Assembly: GCF_002077175.1 (NCBI RefSeq)
Contig: NZ_CP014943.1
Coordinates: 3,472,001 to 3,536,000, forward strand
Direction of reading: 5' to 3'
Source of the DNA: Colwellia sp. PAMC 21821
GTDB taxonomy: Bacteria > Pseudomonadota > Gammaproteobacteria > Enterobacterales > Alteromonadaceae
Length of the DNA: 64,000 bases
In this document: piece after piece, positions 8,692 to 17,802 of the stretch
Numbering within the stretch: position 1 is the stretch's first letter
Layout of the letters: each line of letters opens with the position of its first letter
The notes under the pieces: generated by a model
What the model saw: only the letters and a program-made list of their open reading frames with translations
Databases searched by the model: none
What the model was told of the DNA's origin: nothing
Translations under genes and position numbers: made by a program

Positions 8692-11600
8692 ATGAGTAAG
8701 AAATTTTATTTCTGTTTTACATTATTATTTTGCAACATGCTTTTTGCTCAAGATAGCAAATTATTTAAGAGCTTTGCGATTGATAATCCAATGTCATATA
8801 AGTATGTCATGACAATTATTCAAGATAAAAATGGCTTTATGTGGTTTGGTGGTCAAGAAGGGCTTCATAGGTTCGATGGTCATCAATTATTGAGTTTCTA
8901 TCATGATACATCAGTTGATAATTCATTAAGCTCAAATGTTATTAGCAGTATCATTGTCGATACGAAACAGCGTCTTTGGATTGGTACCCGTGGGGGAGGA
9001 CTTAACCTTTACGAAACAGAGTCTAAAAGTTTTAGACACTTAACGACAAAGACAAAAAATGCTCAAATTAGTAATGATGGTATCAATACTTTGTTTGAAG
9101 ATAGCGAAGGAAAAATTTGGATTGGAACAGAAAATGGGTTAAATATTTTATCAATCAAAGGCGAAAGCTGGGATGTAGTACAAAGACAACAAAAACTGGA
9201 TGAGAAACTGAGCTTGTCTCACAATACTGTTTATTCGATTATTGAAACTAATGACCATGAGATTTGGATAGGTACAAATGGTGGGGGTATTTCAGTATTT
9301 GACTTAGCGGGAAATTTTAAACGTATAATAAAGTATGCACCAAAAAAATCTGATAGTTATGTTAATAAATATGTCAATGCACTGTTCAAGGATAAACAAG
9401 GAAACATTTGGGTTGGCACTGTAGATAATGGGTTACTAAAATATACTGCAAATGAAAATAGCGTTGTTCATTTTAAGTATGACGATAACGATGATAATTC
9501 GCTAAGTAGTAATACAATACATAATGTATATCAAGATTTTGAAAATAATATTTGGATAGCAACTGATAACGGTTTATCTATTTACAATATTAAAACTGAT
9601 ATGTTTGAAAGGTTTACTTATTCAGCAAGTAATCTTTACAGCGTAAGTAGTAATTACATTATGAGCTTTTTTGAAGATCAAAATGGTCTGATGTGGATTG
9701 GTACAAATAATGGTTTGAATCGTTGGGATCCAACCATGACAACATTCAACCAATATACTGCCAGAAAACACCCTGCAATCGATCGGCCAAATATTACAAG
9801 CTTCTCGCAACCATCTTCAGAAAGTATTTATTTCAGTGCGTATAATGGACGAATTTATCAGTTATTAGTTAGAACTGATGAAGTTGTAGAGCTTGAGTTG
9901 AACCATTTTTTTGAAAATTTACGTGTTATGACTCTATTTTACGATGAGCATTATCTATGGGTGGGTACTCGGGCGTCCGGTCTATATCGTGTTGATTTAA
10001 ATACAAAGTCAATCACGTCTTATACTCATGATGAGCTAAGTGATTCATCAATATCAGCTAACAGTATTACTGATATAATTCAGGATGTTAATGGGGAATT
10101 GTGGGTATCTACTTTTTATCAAGGCCTAAATAAGCTCAATGCTGATGGTAGTTTTACTCGGTATGTAAGTGATAAAAACCACACTGAAAATGGGCCAAGT
10201 AATAATTCAATATTACACCTATTGGATGATGAACAAGGCATTATATGGATTGCAACTTATGGTGGTGGTCTGAGTCGTTTCGATCCTAAAACAGAAAAAT
10301 TTCATCACATTTTAAGTGATAAAGCTAATCCCAATAGTCTTTCAAGTGACTACTCTTGGTACCTTTTATTAGATAACGAAAAAAACCTTTGGGTTAGCAC
10401 CCAAGCTGCAGGACTTAACGTCTTATCTTACGAGGATAGGATTGCAGAGAATTACAATTTTAAGCGTATCGGCACTAATGATGGTATGAAGAGCCAGACT
10501 GTTTATGGCATGATACAAGATAGTTTTAACGATATATGGTTAAGCTCCAATCAAGGGATAACACGCTATTCTGTAGACTCTAATGTCTTTAAACACTTCG
10601 ATTTAAGTCATGGCTTGGTAGATTTGGATTATAATCACGGCGCAATTTTTAAAAGCTTAGAAAATGTAATTTACTTTGGTGCCGGAAAAGGGGTTTCAAG
10701 TATTCAGCCACATAATAACCAGAACAAAATATCGCCACCTCAAGTACGATTAACTAATGTTTTTAAATTAAACGAACCTATGGTTTTTTCGTCAGCATTA
10801 ACTGATCTTAAAAGTTTAGAGTTAGACTATAACGATCAATTGATTTCATTTGAATATGTAGGACTTAATTATGCATATCCAGAATCAACTAAATATAAGT
10901 ATCGCCTTCTTGGTTTTGATCAAGAGTGGCTTGACGCAGGGAAGTCACGCCGAACTACATATACCAATTTACCCGCAGGAAAGTTCCAACTACAAATAAT
11001 AGCAGGCAATAGTGATAATGTATGGAGCGAACCTGGCCTATCATTAGATATTATTGTAAAACCAGCACCATGGAATACTTGGTGGGCGTATATTTTATAT
11101 ACGTCAGCTGTCGCTTTAGTCTTATTGTATTATTCTCGATTTTTAAACCGGAAGTTGGTTATTGAACAGCAACAAAAACTCTACCTAGAACAGCAAGTAC
11201 ATGAGAAAACAGAGAAGTTTACCTCAAAAAATTTAGAGTTAGCACAGGCGAACAAACAGTTAGAAAAAGCGGCTATAGTCGATAAAATTACTGGCGTTAA
11301 AAGCCGGCGCTATTTAGATATATATATCGAACAAACCAGTCAATTAATGCATCAAATGCATCAAAACTTGTTACCCGTACAAAGAGATATGTTACCGCGC
11401 CTATATATTTTGATGGTGCAATTGAGAAGCGCAGAAGATGTGAGTAATAGCCAGTTGATCAACCTAACTGATTTACTGCACTATAGCCGAAATAGCGATG
11501 ATCTCGTTATCCGTTGGTCACACGATACCTTTGCGGTTATTGGCTATGAAAAAGGTAACAACGCTAATGAATTAGCAGCGCGTTTGTCGGGCAGGTTGAC

Positions 11601-11862
11601 CCGTGTGGTTGATAAAGCTACTTCGATAAATATGGCTTATTCCTTCTTTCCATTTAGTCGGGAAAATCCTTTAGATCTAACTTGGGATCAAATTAGTGTC
11701 TTACTAGAACAGGCACTGAAATATACCGATGAAAATAAGCAGCTTTCATGGTTAGGCTTGTGTGGGCCAAAATCAAATACGTTTGATTATTTACAGTTGA
11801 TGCAGCAAGGCAGCCTTACTAATTTAAAAGAGCAGGTTATTACTAAATCAGGTCTAGCTTGA
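8692..11862 (+). CDS. Two-component-propeller sensor with Y_Y_Y domain and degenerate GGDEF
   Basis: 1056 residues. Signal peptide (1-20, ending LFAQD), then about 700 residues of propeller blades of the two-component-regulator type, each with an (I/L/M)WIGT-like strand followed by GGLN/NGL and SLSSN motifs, then a Y_Y_Y domain (about 715-785, YKYRLLGFDQEW). One membrane helix (about 796-818) and a coiled coil lead to a cytoplasmic GGDEF-like domain (about 860-1030). TGVKSRRYL replaces the usual TGLxNRR(Y/F)L and WSHDTF at about 942 replaces GGDEF, so cyclic-di-GMP synthesis is unlikely and it may only bind ligand or partner. The periplasmic part probably senses an extracellular polymer fragment. 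The 3' end overlaps the convergent kinase gene by 9 bases. Confidence 0.85.
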   Translation: MSKKFYFCFTLLFCNMLFAQDSKLFKSFAIDNPMSYKYVMTIIQDKNGFMWFGGQEGLHRFDGHQLLSFYHDTSVDNSLSSNVISSIIVDTKQRLWIGTRGGGLNLYETESKSFRHLTTKTKNAQISNDGINTLFEDSEGKIWIGTENGLNILSIKGESWDVVQRQQKLDEKLSLSHNTVYSIIETNDHEIWIGTNGGGISVFDLAGNFKRIIKYAPKKSDSYVNKYVNALFKDKQGNIWVGTVDNGLLKYTANENSVVHFKYDDNDDNSLSSNTIHNVYQDFENNIWIATDNGLSIYNIKTDMFERFTYSASNLYSVSSNYIMSFFEDQNGLMWIGTNNGLNRWDPTMTTFNQYTARKHPAIDRPNITSFSQPSSESIYFSAYNGRIYQLLVRTDEVVELELNHFFENLRVMTLFYDEHYLWVGTRASGLYRVDLNTKSITSYTHDELSDSSISANSITDIIQDVNGELWVSTFYQGLNKLNADGSFTRYVSDKNHTENGPSNNSILHLLDDEQGIIWIATYGGGLSRFDPKTEKFHHILSDKANPNSLSSDYSWYLLLDNEKNLWVSTQAAGLNVLSYEDRIAENYNFKRIGTNDGMKSQTVYGMIQDSFNDIWLSSNQGITRYSVDSNVFKHFDLSHGLVDLDYNHGAIFKSLENVIYFGAGKGVSSIQPHNNQNKISPPQVRLTNVFKLNEPMVFSSALTDLKSLELDYNDQLISFEYVGLNYAYPESTKYKYRLLGFDQEWLDAGKSRRTTYTNLPAGKFQLQIIAGNSDNVWSEPGLSLDIIVKPAPWNTWWAYILYTSAVALVLLYYSRFLNRKLVIEQQQKLYLEQQVHEKTEKFTSKNLELAQANKQLEKAAIVDKITGVKSRRYLDIYIEQTSQLMHQMHQNLLPVQRDMLPRLYILMVQLRSAEDVSNSQLINLTDLLHYSRNSDDLVIRWSHDTFAVIGYEKGNNANELAARLSGRLTRVVDKATSINMAYSFFPFSRENPLDLTWDQISVLLEQALKYTDENKQLSWLGLCGPKSNTFDYLQLMQQGSLTNLKEQVITKSGLA

Positions 11863-14800
11863 TGGCCGCTGCTCTTTTTGCTGCTGTTGTTGATACTGTT
11901 TCGGTGTACAGCTAAACATTTCTTTAAAACATCGACCAAAATAAGTCTGCGATGAGAAGCCAACATCAAGTGCTATTCGGCCAATTTGAGAGCCATTTTG
12001 CAATAGCACTTTTGCTTTTTTTAAGCGAAACTCTTTAATGAAGTTATTGGGGGTTATACCAATTAAGGCTTTAATTTTTCGTTGTAACTGCCGCTCGCTC
12101 ATGGCCATTCTTGCAGCCAATTGAACAATGTCTAAGTCGGTATCTGTGTATACTTCAGCGGTAATGGTTTCTAGTTTATCTAAAAATTTGTTATCAAGTG
12201 TGACATCGTCACCGCTATCATGAGCCAATTCTGCAACATGGTCGAAGCTATTATCCTTTCGGTTTTGTTGCCGGTTTTTATTAAAGTTATTTAAGAAACT
12301 CTTTTGTAATTTTTCTCGGTTACTGATTAAGTTATCAATACGGGTTAATAACTCCTGATGATTAAAAGGTTTGCTTAAGTACTCGTCAGCCTGCAAGTTT
12401 AAACCGTGTAAGCGGCTATCTAAGTCAGAACGTGCCGTTAATAATATTACCGGAATATGTGAGGTCAGCTCATGACTTTTAAGCTGTGTTAATACCGCAA
12501 AACCGTCGATGCCTGTTAACATAATATCGCAGACGATTACGTCGGGAATGTACTCTTGGGCAAGTGTTAAACCGAGTTCACCGCTGCCAGCTAATAAACT
12601 ATGATGCTGTTGCTCTATTACCTGCTTAATATGGCTTTGCATATCTACGTTATCTTCAATAACTAAAACTACTTTTTGGCTATGCTTTCTAATGTCTTTA
12701 TTTAGATCATGCGGTTCAATTAATAACGATGATACCTCGGTTTGAGAAATACTGGTTGGTGTTAATTTTTCTTCAGATATAGCTGGCGCACAAGGAATAA
12801 TGAGTGAAAATTTACTGCCTTTATTGTATTCGCTAAAAACATTGATACTCCAATGATGGGCTTTTACCAATTCATTAACTAAAGACAAGCCAATGCCAAC
12901 ACCGAAAACACCTTGGTTTTTTTCATCATCGGCACGTTGAAAACGCTCAAAAATTTTACTTTGTGAAGCCGTATCTATACCTATGCCGGTATCAATAATA
13001 TCAAGGGTAAAGTTATCACTGTCGCTATGGGCAATAACTTGAATACTGCCACCTGCTGGTGTGTATTTAATCGCATTAGCAATTAAATTAAATATAATTT
13101 TTTCAAATGCTTGGGCATCGCAATCTAGCCATATATGGTCAGGAATATCACAAGTTAAGGTCAGATTATTCTGTGTAGCTAAGCGCGCAAAAGAATCTGC
13201 CGGCATCGACATAAGCGTATGCAGACGGTAGGTTGCCATTGTTAATTGCGGATTGTCAGATAAGCGAGATAACTCCAGTAACTGCTCAACCATACGTACC
13301 AGTCGTAAACCATTGCGCTTTGCCGTTTTGAGTTCTTTACCTTCATCTTCTGATTGAGCTTTTACTAAGTAGCGATCTAAAATGCCATTGATAATCGTTA
13401 ATGGTGTTCTAAATTCGTGTGAAATATTGGCAATAAATTTATCTTTTAAATCTAAGGCTTGTTGCTCGGCAAGCTTACGCGCAGTGAGATTAATAAAAGT
13501 GATCACCACTAGAGGGTGTTCTTCTCTTTCTGCCCATTGTAATTCAGCTTGCACAGGGAATTGTGTCCCGTCTTTACGTGTTGCTGTGCACTCTATCGAA
13601 ATACCGGCATCTTTGCGTTGAAGAGTATAAACATTACTTTTGAAGTCGAAAAAGTAATGCATTTGATCATCTGACGAAAAGAAATCTTTAACACTTGTCG
13701 CAATAATCTCACGTTCAAGACATTGAAAAAGTTGTACAGCGGCTGGGTTTGCGGAAAGTACTTTACCCTCAGTGCTGGTGGTTAATATCGCGTTGCTAGA
13801 AGCATTAACTATGGCTTTGTCCTCGCTATTAAGCATAGCGTTAGTTAATAATTGATTAAGCTTTACTAGTTCTTGCTGTGCCGTGTTTTGGTGTTTAATT
13901 TGTTGTTGGTTTTTATGCCCTAAGCGATTTTTACGATAAATAATAGTGGTTAATAATATCAGGGCTATACCTAGCCAAGTAGCAATTAATATCGACTGTA
14001 AATATGAATTTATATTGTAATGCAGGTCTAATTCAATGCCGACTAAATGAATGATTATCGAAGAAGATATCAATAATATTAGATAGAGTTCGGAGATAGA
14101 AGAAGGCATTAGTTCAGTAGGGGGCTCTGAAGACTTTACAGCGTTATTCGCGGCAATTATAAGAGCACAATATGGTATAAATACTAACAATGTCAGCAAA
14201 TAAACAGGTAATGATATAAAGAGCCAATTATTTAAATATTCAATACTGTTTTGTAATAATAATGCACCTGCCGCAATGCTTAGAACGCTGTATATTCGAC
14301 ACCAAAACTGACTTTGGCATTGATAACTATTTGTCGCTAATCGAATAAAAATAAGCGCAGCTATAAGCAAATGAAATAATTGTGATGAGGCAATTTTATC
14401 TTCACTATTATTTGCAAACTCTATGGGGAGCAAAACGAAGTAACTAAAGCATATTAACGTGAAGAATATAGCCGCAACTCGATTACTAATATTTCTGTTT
14501 GCTTTAGTCTCGTTACTTTGTGGATTAGTCTCTATCGCTAAAAGAATAAAGAAATAACTGCAAAGTGTGAAAAAATCTCGAATCAAAAGGTCATTGCTGA
14601 TGATAGAGAAGCTAAAGAGTATGTTTGATATTAATGCAGACAATAGGGCCAGAGTAATAAATTGCCAAAAAAGTTTTAATGCCCGGTTTTTAATACGTAA
14701 GTAGCTATTAATAACAAAGCCAACACTCAGCATTTGTAGCAGTAATAATGGACCTTGTTCAAGCCAAGTATTACTTATCGGAAACATATCATTTATTAAA

Positions 14801-14865
14801 AAGTATGGCAGTAAGGTCAGTAAAACACTTAGCGTGAGTAATAACTTTCTATTTTTTTTCTGCAA
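11854..14865 (-). CDS. Hybrid histidine kinase / response regulator with AraC-type DNA-binding output
   Basis: 1003 residues, a one-protein two-component system. About 300 N-terminal residues contain seven or more hydrophobic segments, a membrane sensor resembling 7TM modules. A coiled coil, a PAS domain (about 350-460), HisKA (NISHEFRTPL, phospho-His near residue 483), HATPase (NLIANAIKYTP, GIGIDTASQSKIFERF, GVGIGLSLV), a receiver (VLVIEDN, phospho-Asp in VIVCDIML near 777, Lys in EYLSKPF) and a C-terminal AraC/XylS HTH (about 905-1000, GFSSQTYFGRCFKE) follow. In Bacteroidetes hybrid two-component systems the sensor is usually a propeller; here a propeller protein is the convergent neighbour and this kinase has a membrane sensor. 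Its targets could include the nearby protease genes (inference). Confidence 0.9.
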   Translation of the reverse strand: MQKKNRKLLLTLSVLLTLLPYFLINDMFPISNTWLEQGPLLLLQMLSVGFVINSYLRIKNRALKLFWQFITLALLSALISNILFSFSIISNDLLIRDFFTLCSYFFILLAIETNPQSNETKANRNISNRVAAIFFTLICFSYFVLLPIEFANNSEDKIASSQLFHLLIAALIFIRLATNSYQCQSQFWCRIYSVLSIAAGALLLQNSIEYLNNWLFISLPVYLLTLLVFIPYCALIIAANNAVKSSEPPTELMPSSISELYLILLISSSIIIHLVGIELDLHYNINSYLQSILIATWLGIALILLTTIIYRKNRLGHKNQQQIKHQNTAQQELVKLNQLLTNAMLNSEDKAIVNASSNAILTTSTEGKVLSANPAAVQLFQCLEREIIATSVKDFFSSDDQMHYFFDFKSNVYTLQRKDAGISIECTATRKDGTQFPVQAELQWAEREEHPLVVITFINLTARKLAEQQALDLKDKFIANISHEFRTPLTIINGILDRYLVKAQSEDEGKELKTAKRNGLRLVRMVEQLLELSRLSDNPQLTMATYRLHTLMSMPADSFARLATQNNLTLTCDIPDHIWLDCDAQAFEKIIFNLIANAIKYTPAGGSIQVIAHSDSDNFTLDIIDTGIGIDTASQSKIFERFQRADDEKNQGVFGVGIGLSLVNELVKAHHWSINVFSEYNKGSKFSLIIPCAPAISEEKLTPTSISQTEVSSLLIEPHDLNKDIRKHSQKVVLVIEDNVDMQSHIKQVIEQQHHSLLAGSGELGLTLAQEYIPDVIVCDIMLTGIDGFAVLTQLKSHELTSHIPVILLTARSDLDSRLHGLNLQADEYLSKPFNHQELLTRIDNLISNREKLQKSFLNNFNKNRQQNRKDNSFDHVAELAHDSGDDVTLDNKFLDKLETITAEVYTDTDLDIVQLAARMAMSERQLQRKIKALIGITPNNFIKEFRLKKAKVLLQNGSQIGRIALDVGFSSQTYFGRCFKEMFSCTPKQYQQQQQKEQRPSS

Positions 14866-15061
14866 ATCTATAACCTAATGGTGAATGACAACACACAACT
14901 TTTATTTGAGTGTTTGGCATTTATTTAGCTATTGGCAGTATACATTATGTTAATGCTTTGTGAATCATCATTGGGGTATTTAGCCATACAAGCCTAAGGT
15001 TGTTTTTAAACGGTAAATACTGCAAACGAAGAAAGTATAAATTTAAGTATGAGTTTAGCGA

Positions 15062-15568
15062 TCAATAAATATTGCCATTACTTTCAAGTTCGGTGAGGTA
15101 AATACGGGTCATTAACTCTAATTGATGATAATTCGGTAACATATGTTGGCAAAGCTGATAAAAGGCTTTGTCATGATTTTTTTCTTTCAAATGGGCGAGT
15201 TCATGCACCACGATCATATTTAATAGTGCTTCGGGTGCTTTCTTAAACATGCTACCAATTCGTATCTCATTTTTACTTTTAAGTTTATTGCCTTGTACGC
15301 GTGAGACATAAGTGTGCAAGCCTAGCGCGTTATTAATAATATGAATTTTATCATCGTATTTTACTTGGCTAAGTGGCGCAGATTTCCTTAGATATTGTTG
15401 CTTTATCAAGAGGGAATATTCACGTAATGCTTTATCGGTGCTTATTTCATGTGGTTCAGGAAACTGCGCTAATAAATAAGCCTTTAAGCTATCTTCCTTA
15501 ATAAGCTTGGATACTTGCTGTTGAATATCAACAGAATAATGAGATAAATATTTTAATGGTGTGGCCAT
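15062..15568 (-). CDS. YgjP-like zinc metallopeptidase (DUF45/M48-related)
   Basis: 168 residues, cytoplasmic by lack of a signal peptide. VVHELAHLKEKNH carries the HExxH zinc motif (His122, Glu123, His126) with a further His at 132, the arrangement of the YgjP/WLM-like family. The C-terminal segment CQHMLPNYHQLE also fits that family. Substrate unknown. Shorter than E. coli YgjP-type proteins by only a modest amount. A single gene on the minus strand, divergent from the S9 peptidase gene. Confidence 0.75.
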   Translation of the reverse strand: MATPLKYLSHYSVDIQQQVSKLIKEDSLKAYLLAQFPEPHEISTDKALREYSLLIKQQYLRKSAPLSQVKYDDKIHIINNALGLHTYVSRVQGNKLKSKNEIRIGSMFKKAPEALLNMIVVHELAHLKEKNHDKAFYQLCQHMLPNYHQLELMTRIYLTELESNGNIY

Positions 15569-15799
15569 TTGACTAATTATAATTCTGTATTAAGGAGTTA
15601 CTATGAGTGGATAGTTTACGCTATTTTAATTTCAACATTTAGTATTTTCTATCCTAAGTTTAAAAGATCAATTTAGATAATGAGTTTTTAAGGAATGAAG
15701 ACTTTAATTGTACGATAATTATTCTATACTTGTTTTCGATTAAAAGTATTTGATAACTAAAAAATAAAATTGAATGAAATTAATATTAAGGGAATAAAT

Positions 15800-17722
15800 A
15801 TGAAAAAGTTACCAAAAATAGCTAAGCTTTTAGCTCTATTTACGGGGCTGATATTACTACTTGCCTGTTCAAAACAAGCGCCAGTTCTACAAATTGATGC
15901 GCCAGAAGAAGTAACATCACCGTTCCAAACTTATAGTGCTGAAGAGTTTTTCAAAACGCGATCCGTATTTGGCTCTTCTATTAATGCTGATGCTAGCGCA
16001 GTTTTAGTGAGTGACGATGAAACTGGCATTTATAATGCCTATAAAGTGCCATTAGATGGCTCAGAAGTAACACAATTAACAAACTCAACCAAAGAGTCTA
16101 TTTATGTCGTTGGTTGGTTTCCTGAAGATGACCGTTTTTTATACAGCGCAGACAAGGGCGGTAATGAGCTAAATCACTTATTTGTACAAGCATTAGATGG
16201 TACAGAAAAAGACTTAACGCCTGGTGAAGGTTTAAAAGCATTTTTCGTTAGTTGGCATGAAAATAACAAACAGTTTTACGTCGCCACGAACGAAAGAGAT
16301 GCCAAGTTTTTTGATCTCTATGTATATCAAGCCGGTGACTATGCCAGAAAACTTATATATCAAAATAACTCTGGCTATTCGCCGGAAGCCGTTAGCCCTA
16401 ATGGTCAATATATCGCGCTAAGTAAAAGTAACTCTAATGCCGATTCTAATTTATACCTGGTTGATTTAGCCGAAAAACAGCCGTTAACAGAGCTGATCAG
16501 CGAACATGAGGGAGATGTGGAGCATAGCGCTTACACTTTTACTCGCGATAATAGTGCGCTTATTTATTCTACCAATGAATTCGGTGAATTTAATCAAGCT
16601 TGGTCCTACAATTTGGTCAGTAAAGAAAAGTCAGAAAACTTTGCCGTAAATTGGGATGTAAGTTTTACTTATTTTTCTAAAGATGGCCGCTATCAAGTAC
16701 ATGGTGTAAATGCTGACGCGCAAACAAAAATAGAAATTATCGATCTACAAACCGAGCAAAACCTCGCTTTGCCTGATATGCCCAGTGGCGACCTGCGTGG
16801 CGTGAACTTTTCTAATGATGGCAAGCAAATGGTGTTTTATATTAACTCAGACACATCTCCGTCAAACCTATATGTTCATCAGTTAGGCAGTAACGCGATA
16901 AAGCGTTTAACCAATACTGGAAATCCCAACATTTTAGAGGAAAATTTGGTGGTGGGTGAAGTGGTACGTTTTAAAAGTTTTGATGGCTTAGAAATACCCG
17001 GTATTTTATATAAACCCAAACAAGCCTCCACACAGAAAGTGCCCGCTTTAGTTTGGATACACGGTGGCCCAGGAGGGCAAAGCCGTAAAGGTTATTCGGC
17101 TCTTATTCAGCACTTAGTGAATAATGGTTATGCTATTTTTAGAATTAATAACCGAGGTTCAAATGGCTATGGCAAAACGTTTAATCATTTAGACGATAAA
17201 AAGCATGGCGATCATGACTTAAAAGATGTGGTTTATAATAAGTATTATCTACAAACCTTAGACTGGGTTGATGCCGACAGAATTGGTGTTATCGGCGGCA
17301 GTTACGGCGGATATTTAACCATGGCAGCGATGACGTTCACTAATGAGTTTGAAGTAGGGATCAATATTTTTGGTGTCACAAACTGGGTCAGAACACTAGA
17401 AAGCATTCCGCCATATTGGGAAGCATTTCGCCAGTCACTTTATGATGAATTGGGCGACCCTAGTACAGATAAAGAACGTTTGCATAATATTTCGCCGGTA
17501 TTTTTTGGTCAAAATGTTAAAAAACCCGTGTTAGTCGTACAAGGTAAAAATGACCCACGAGTGTTGAAAATTGAAAGTGATGAAATGGTGGAGTCTATTC
17601 GAAGCGGTGGCACTTATGTCGATTATTTAGTGTTTGACGATGAAGGGCATGGTTTCAGTAAAAAGGTGAATCGTATTAGTGCCTCGAATAAGTATTTAAG
17701 TTTTTTACAGGATCATTTATAA
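15800..17722 (+). CDS. S9 (prolyl oligopeptidase) family peptidase, lipoprotein
   Basis: Serine exopeptidase or oligopeptidase, 640 residues from the chosen start. The ATG at 15800 follows AAGGGA at good spacing; an in-frame ATG at 15770 would give 10 more residues but has no such site. LLALFTGLILLLAC is a lipoprotein signal with the lipobox Cys. Residues about 50-370 form a TolB/DPP-IV-like propeller with repeated strand motifs (YSADKGGNE, VSPNGQYIA). The C-terminal alpha/beta hydrolase has Ser near 501 (GGSYGGYL), Asp near 586 (GKNDPRV) and His near 617 (DEGHGF). It probably trims peptides in the periplasm, which fits the S8 proteases upstream. It shares a bidirectional terminator with pgi. 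Confidence 0.9.
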   Translation: MKKLPKIAKLLALFTGLILLLACSKQAPVLQIDAPEEVTSPFQTYSAEEFFKTRSVFGSSINADASAVLVSDDETGIYNAYKVPLDGSEVTQLTNSTKESIYVVGWFPEDDRFLYSADKGGNELNHLFVQALDGTEKDLTPGEGLKAFFVSWHENNKQFYVATNERDAKFFDLYVYQAGDYARKLIYQNNSGYSPEAVSPNGQYIALSKSNSNADSNLYLVDLAEKQPLTELISEHEGDVEHSAYTFTRDNSALIYSTNEFGEFNQAWSYNLVSKEKSENFAVNWDVSFTYFSKDGRYQVHGVNADAQTKIEIIDLQTEQNLALPDMPSGDLRGVNFSNDGKQMVFYINSDTSPSNLYVHQLGSNAIKRLTNTGNPNILEENLVVGEVVRFKSFDGLEIPGILYKPKQASTQKVPALVWIHGGPGGQSRKGYSALIQHLVNNGYAIFRINNRGSNGYGKTFNHLDDKKHGDHDLKDVVYNKYYLQTLDWVDADRIGVIGGSYGGYLTMAAMTFTNEFEVGINIFGVTNWVRTLESIPPYWEAFRQSLYDELGDPSTDKERLHNISPVFFGQNVKKPVLVVQGKNDPRVLKIESDEMVESIRSGGTYVDYLVFDDEGHGFSKKVNRISASNKYLSFLQDHL

Positions 17723-17753
17723 GCAGCTTGGTTGAGTATAATATTTAACCTAA

Positions 17754-17784
17754 AAAAATAGCGAACATCGTGTTCGCTATTTTT
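17754..17784. terminator. Bidirectional terminator between S9 peptidase and pgi
   Basis: AAAAATAGCGAACA/TGTTCGCTATTTTT with a TCG loop. It has A and T runs on both sides, so it can end transcripts from both convergent genes. Confidence 0.9.
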
Positions 17785-17802
17785 GTTTAATCAGTAATAA
17801 GC

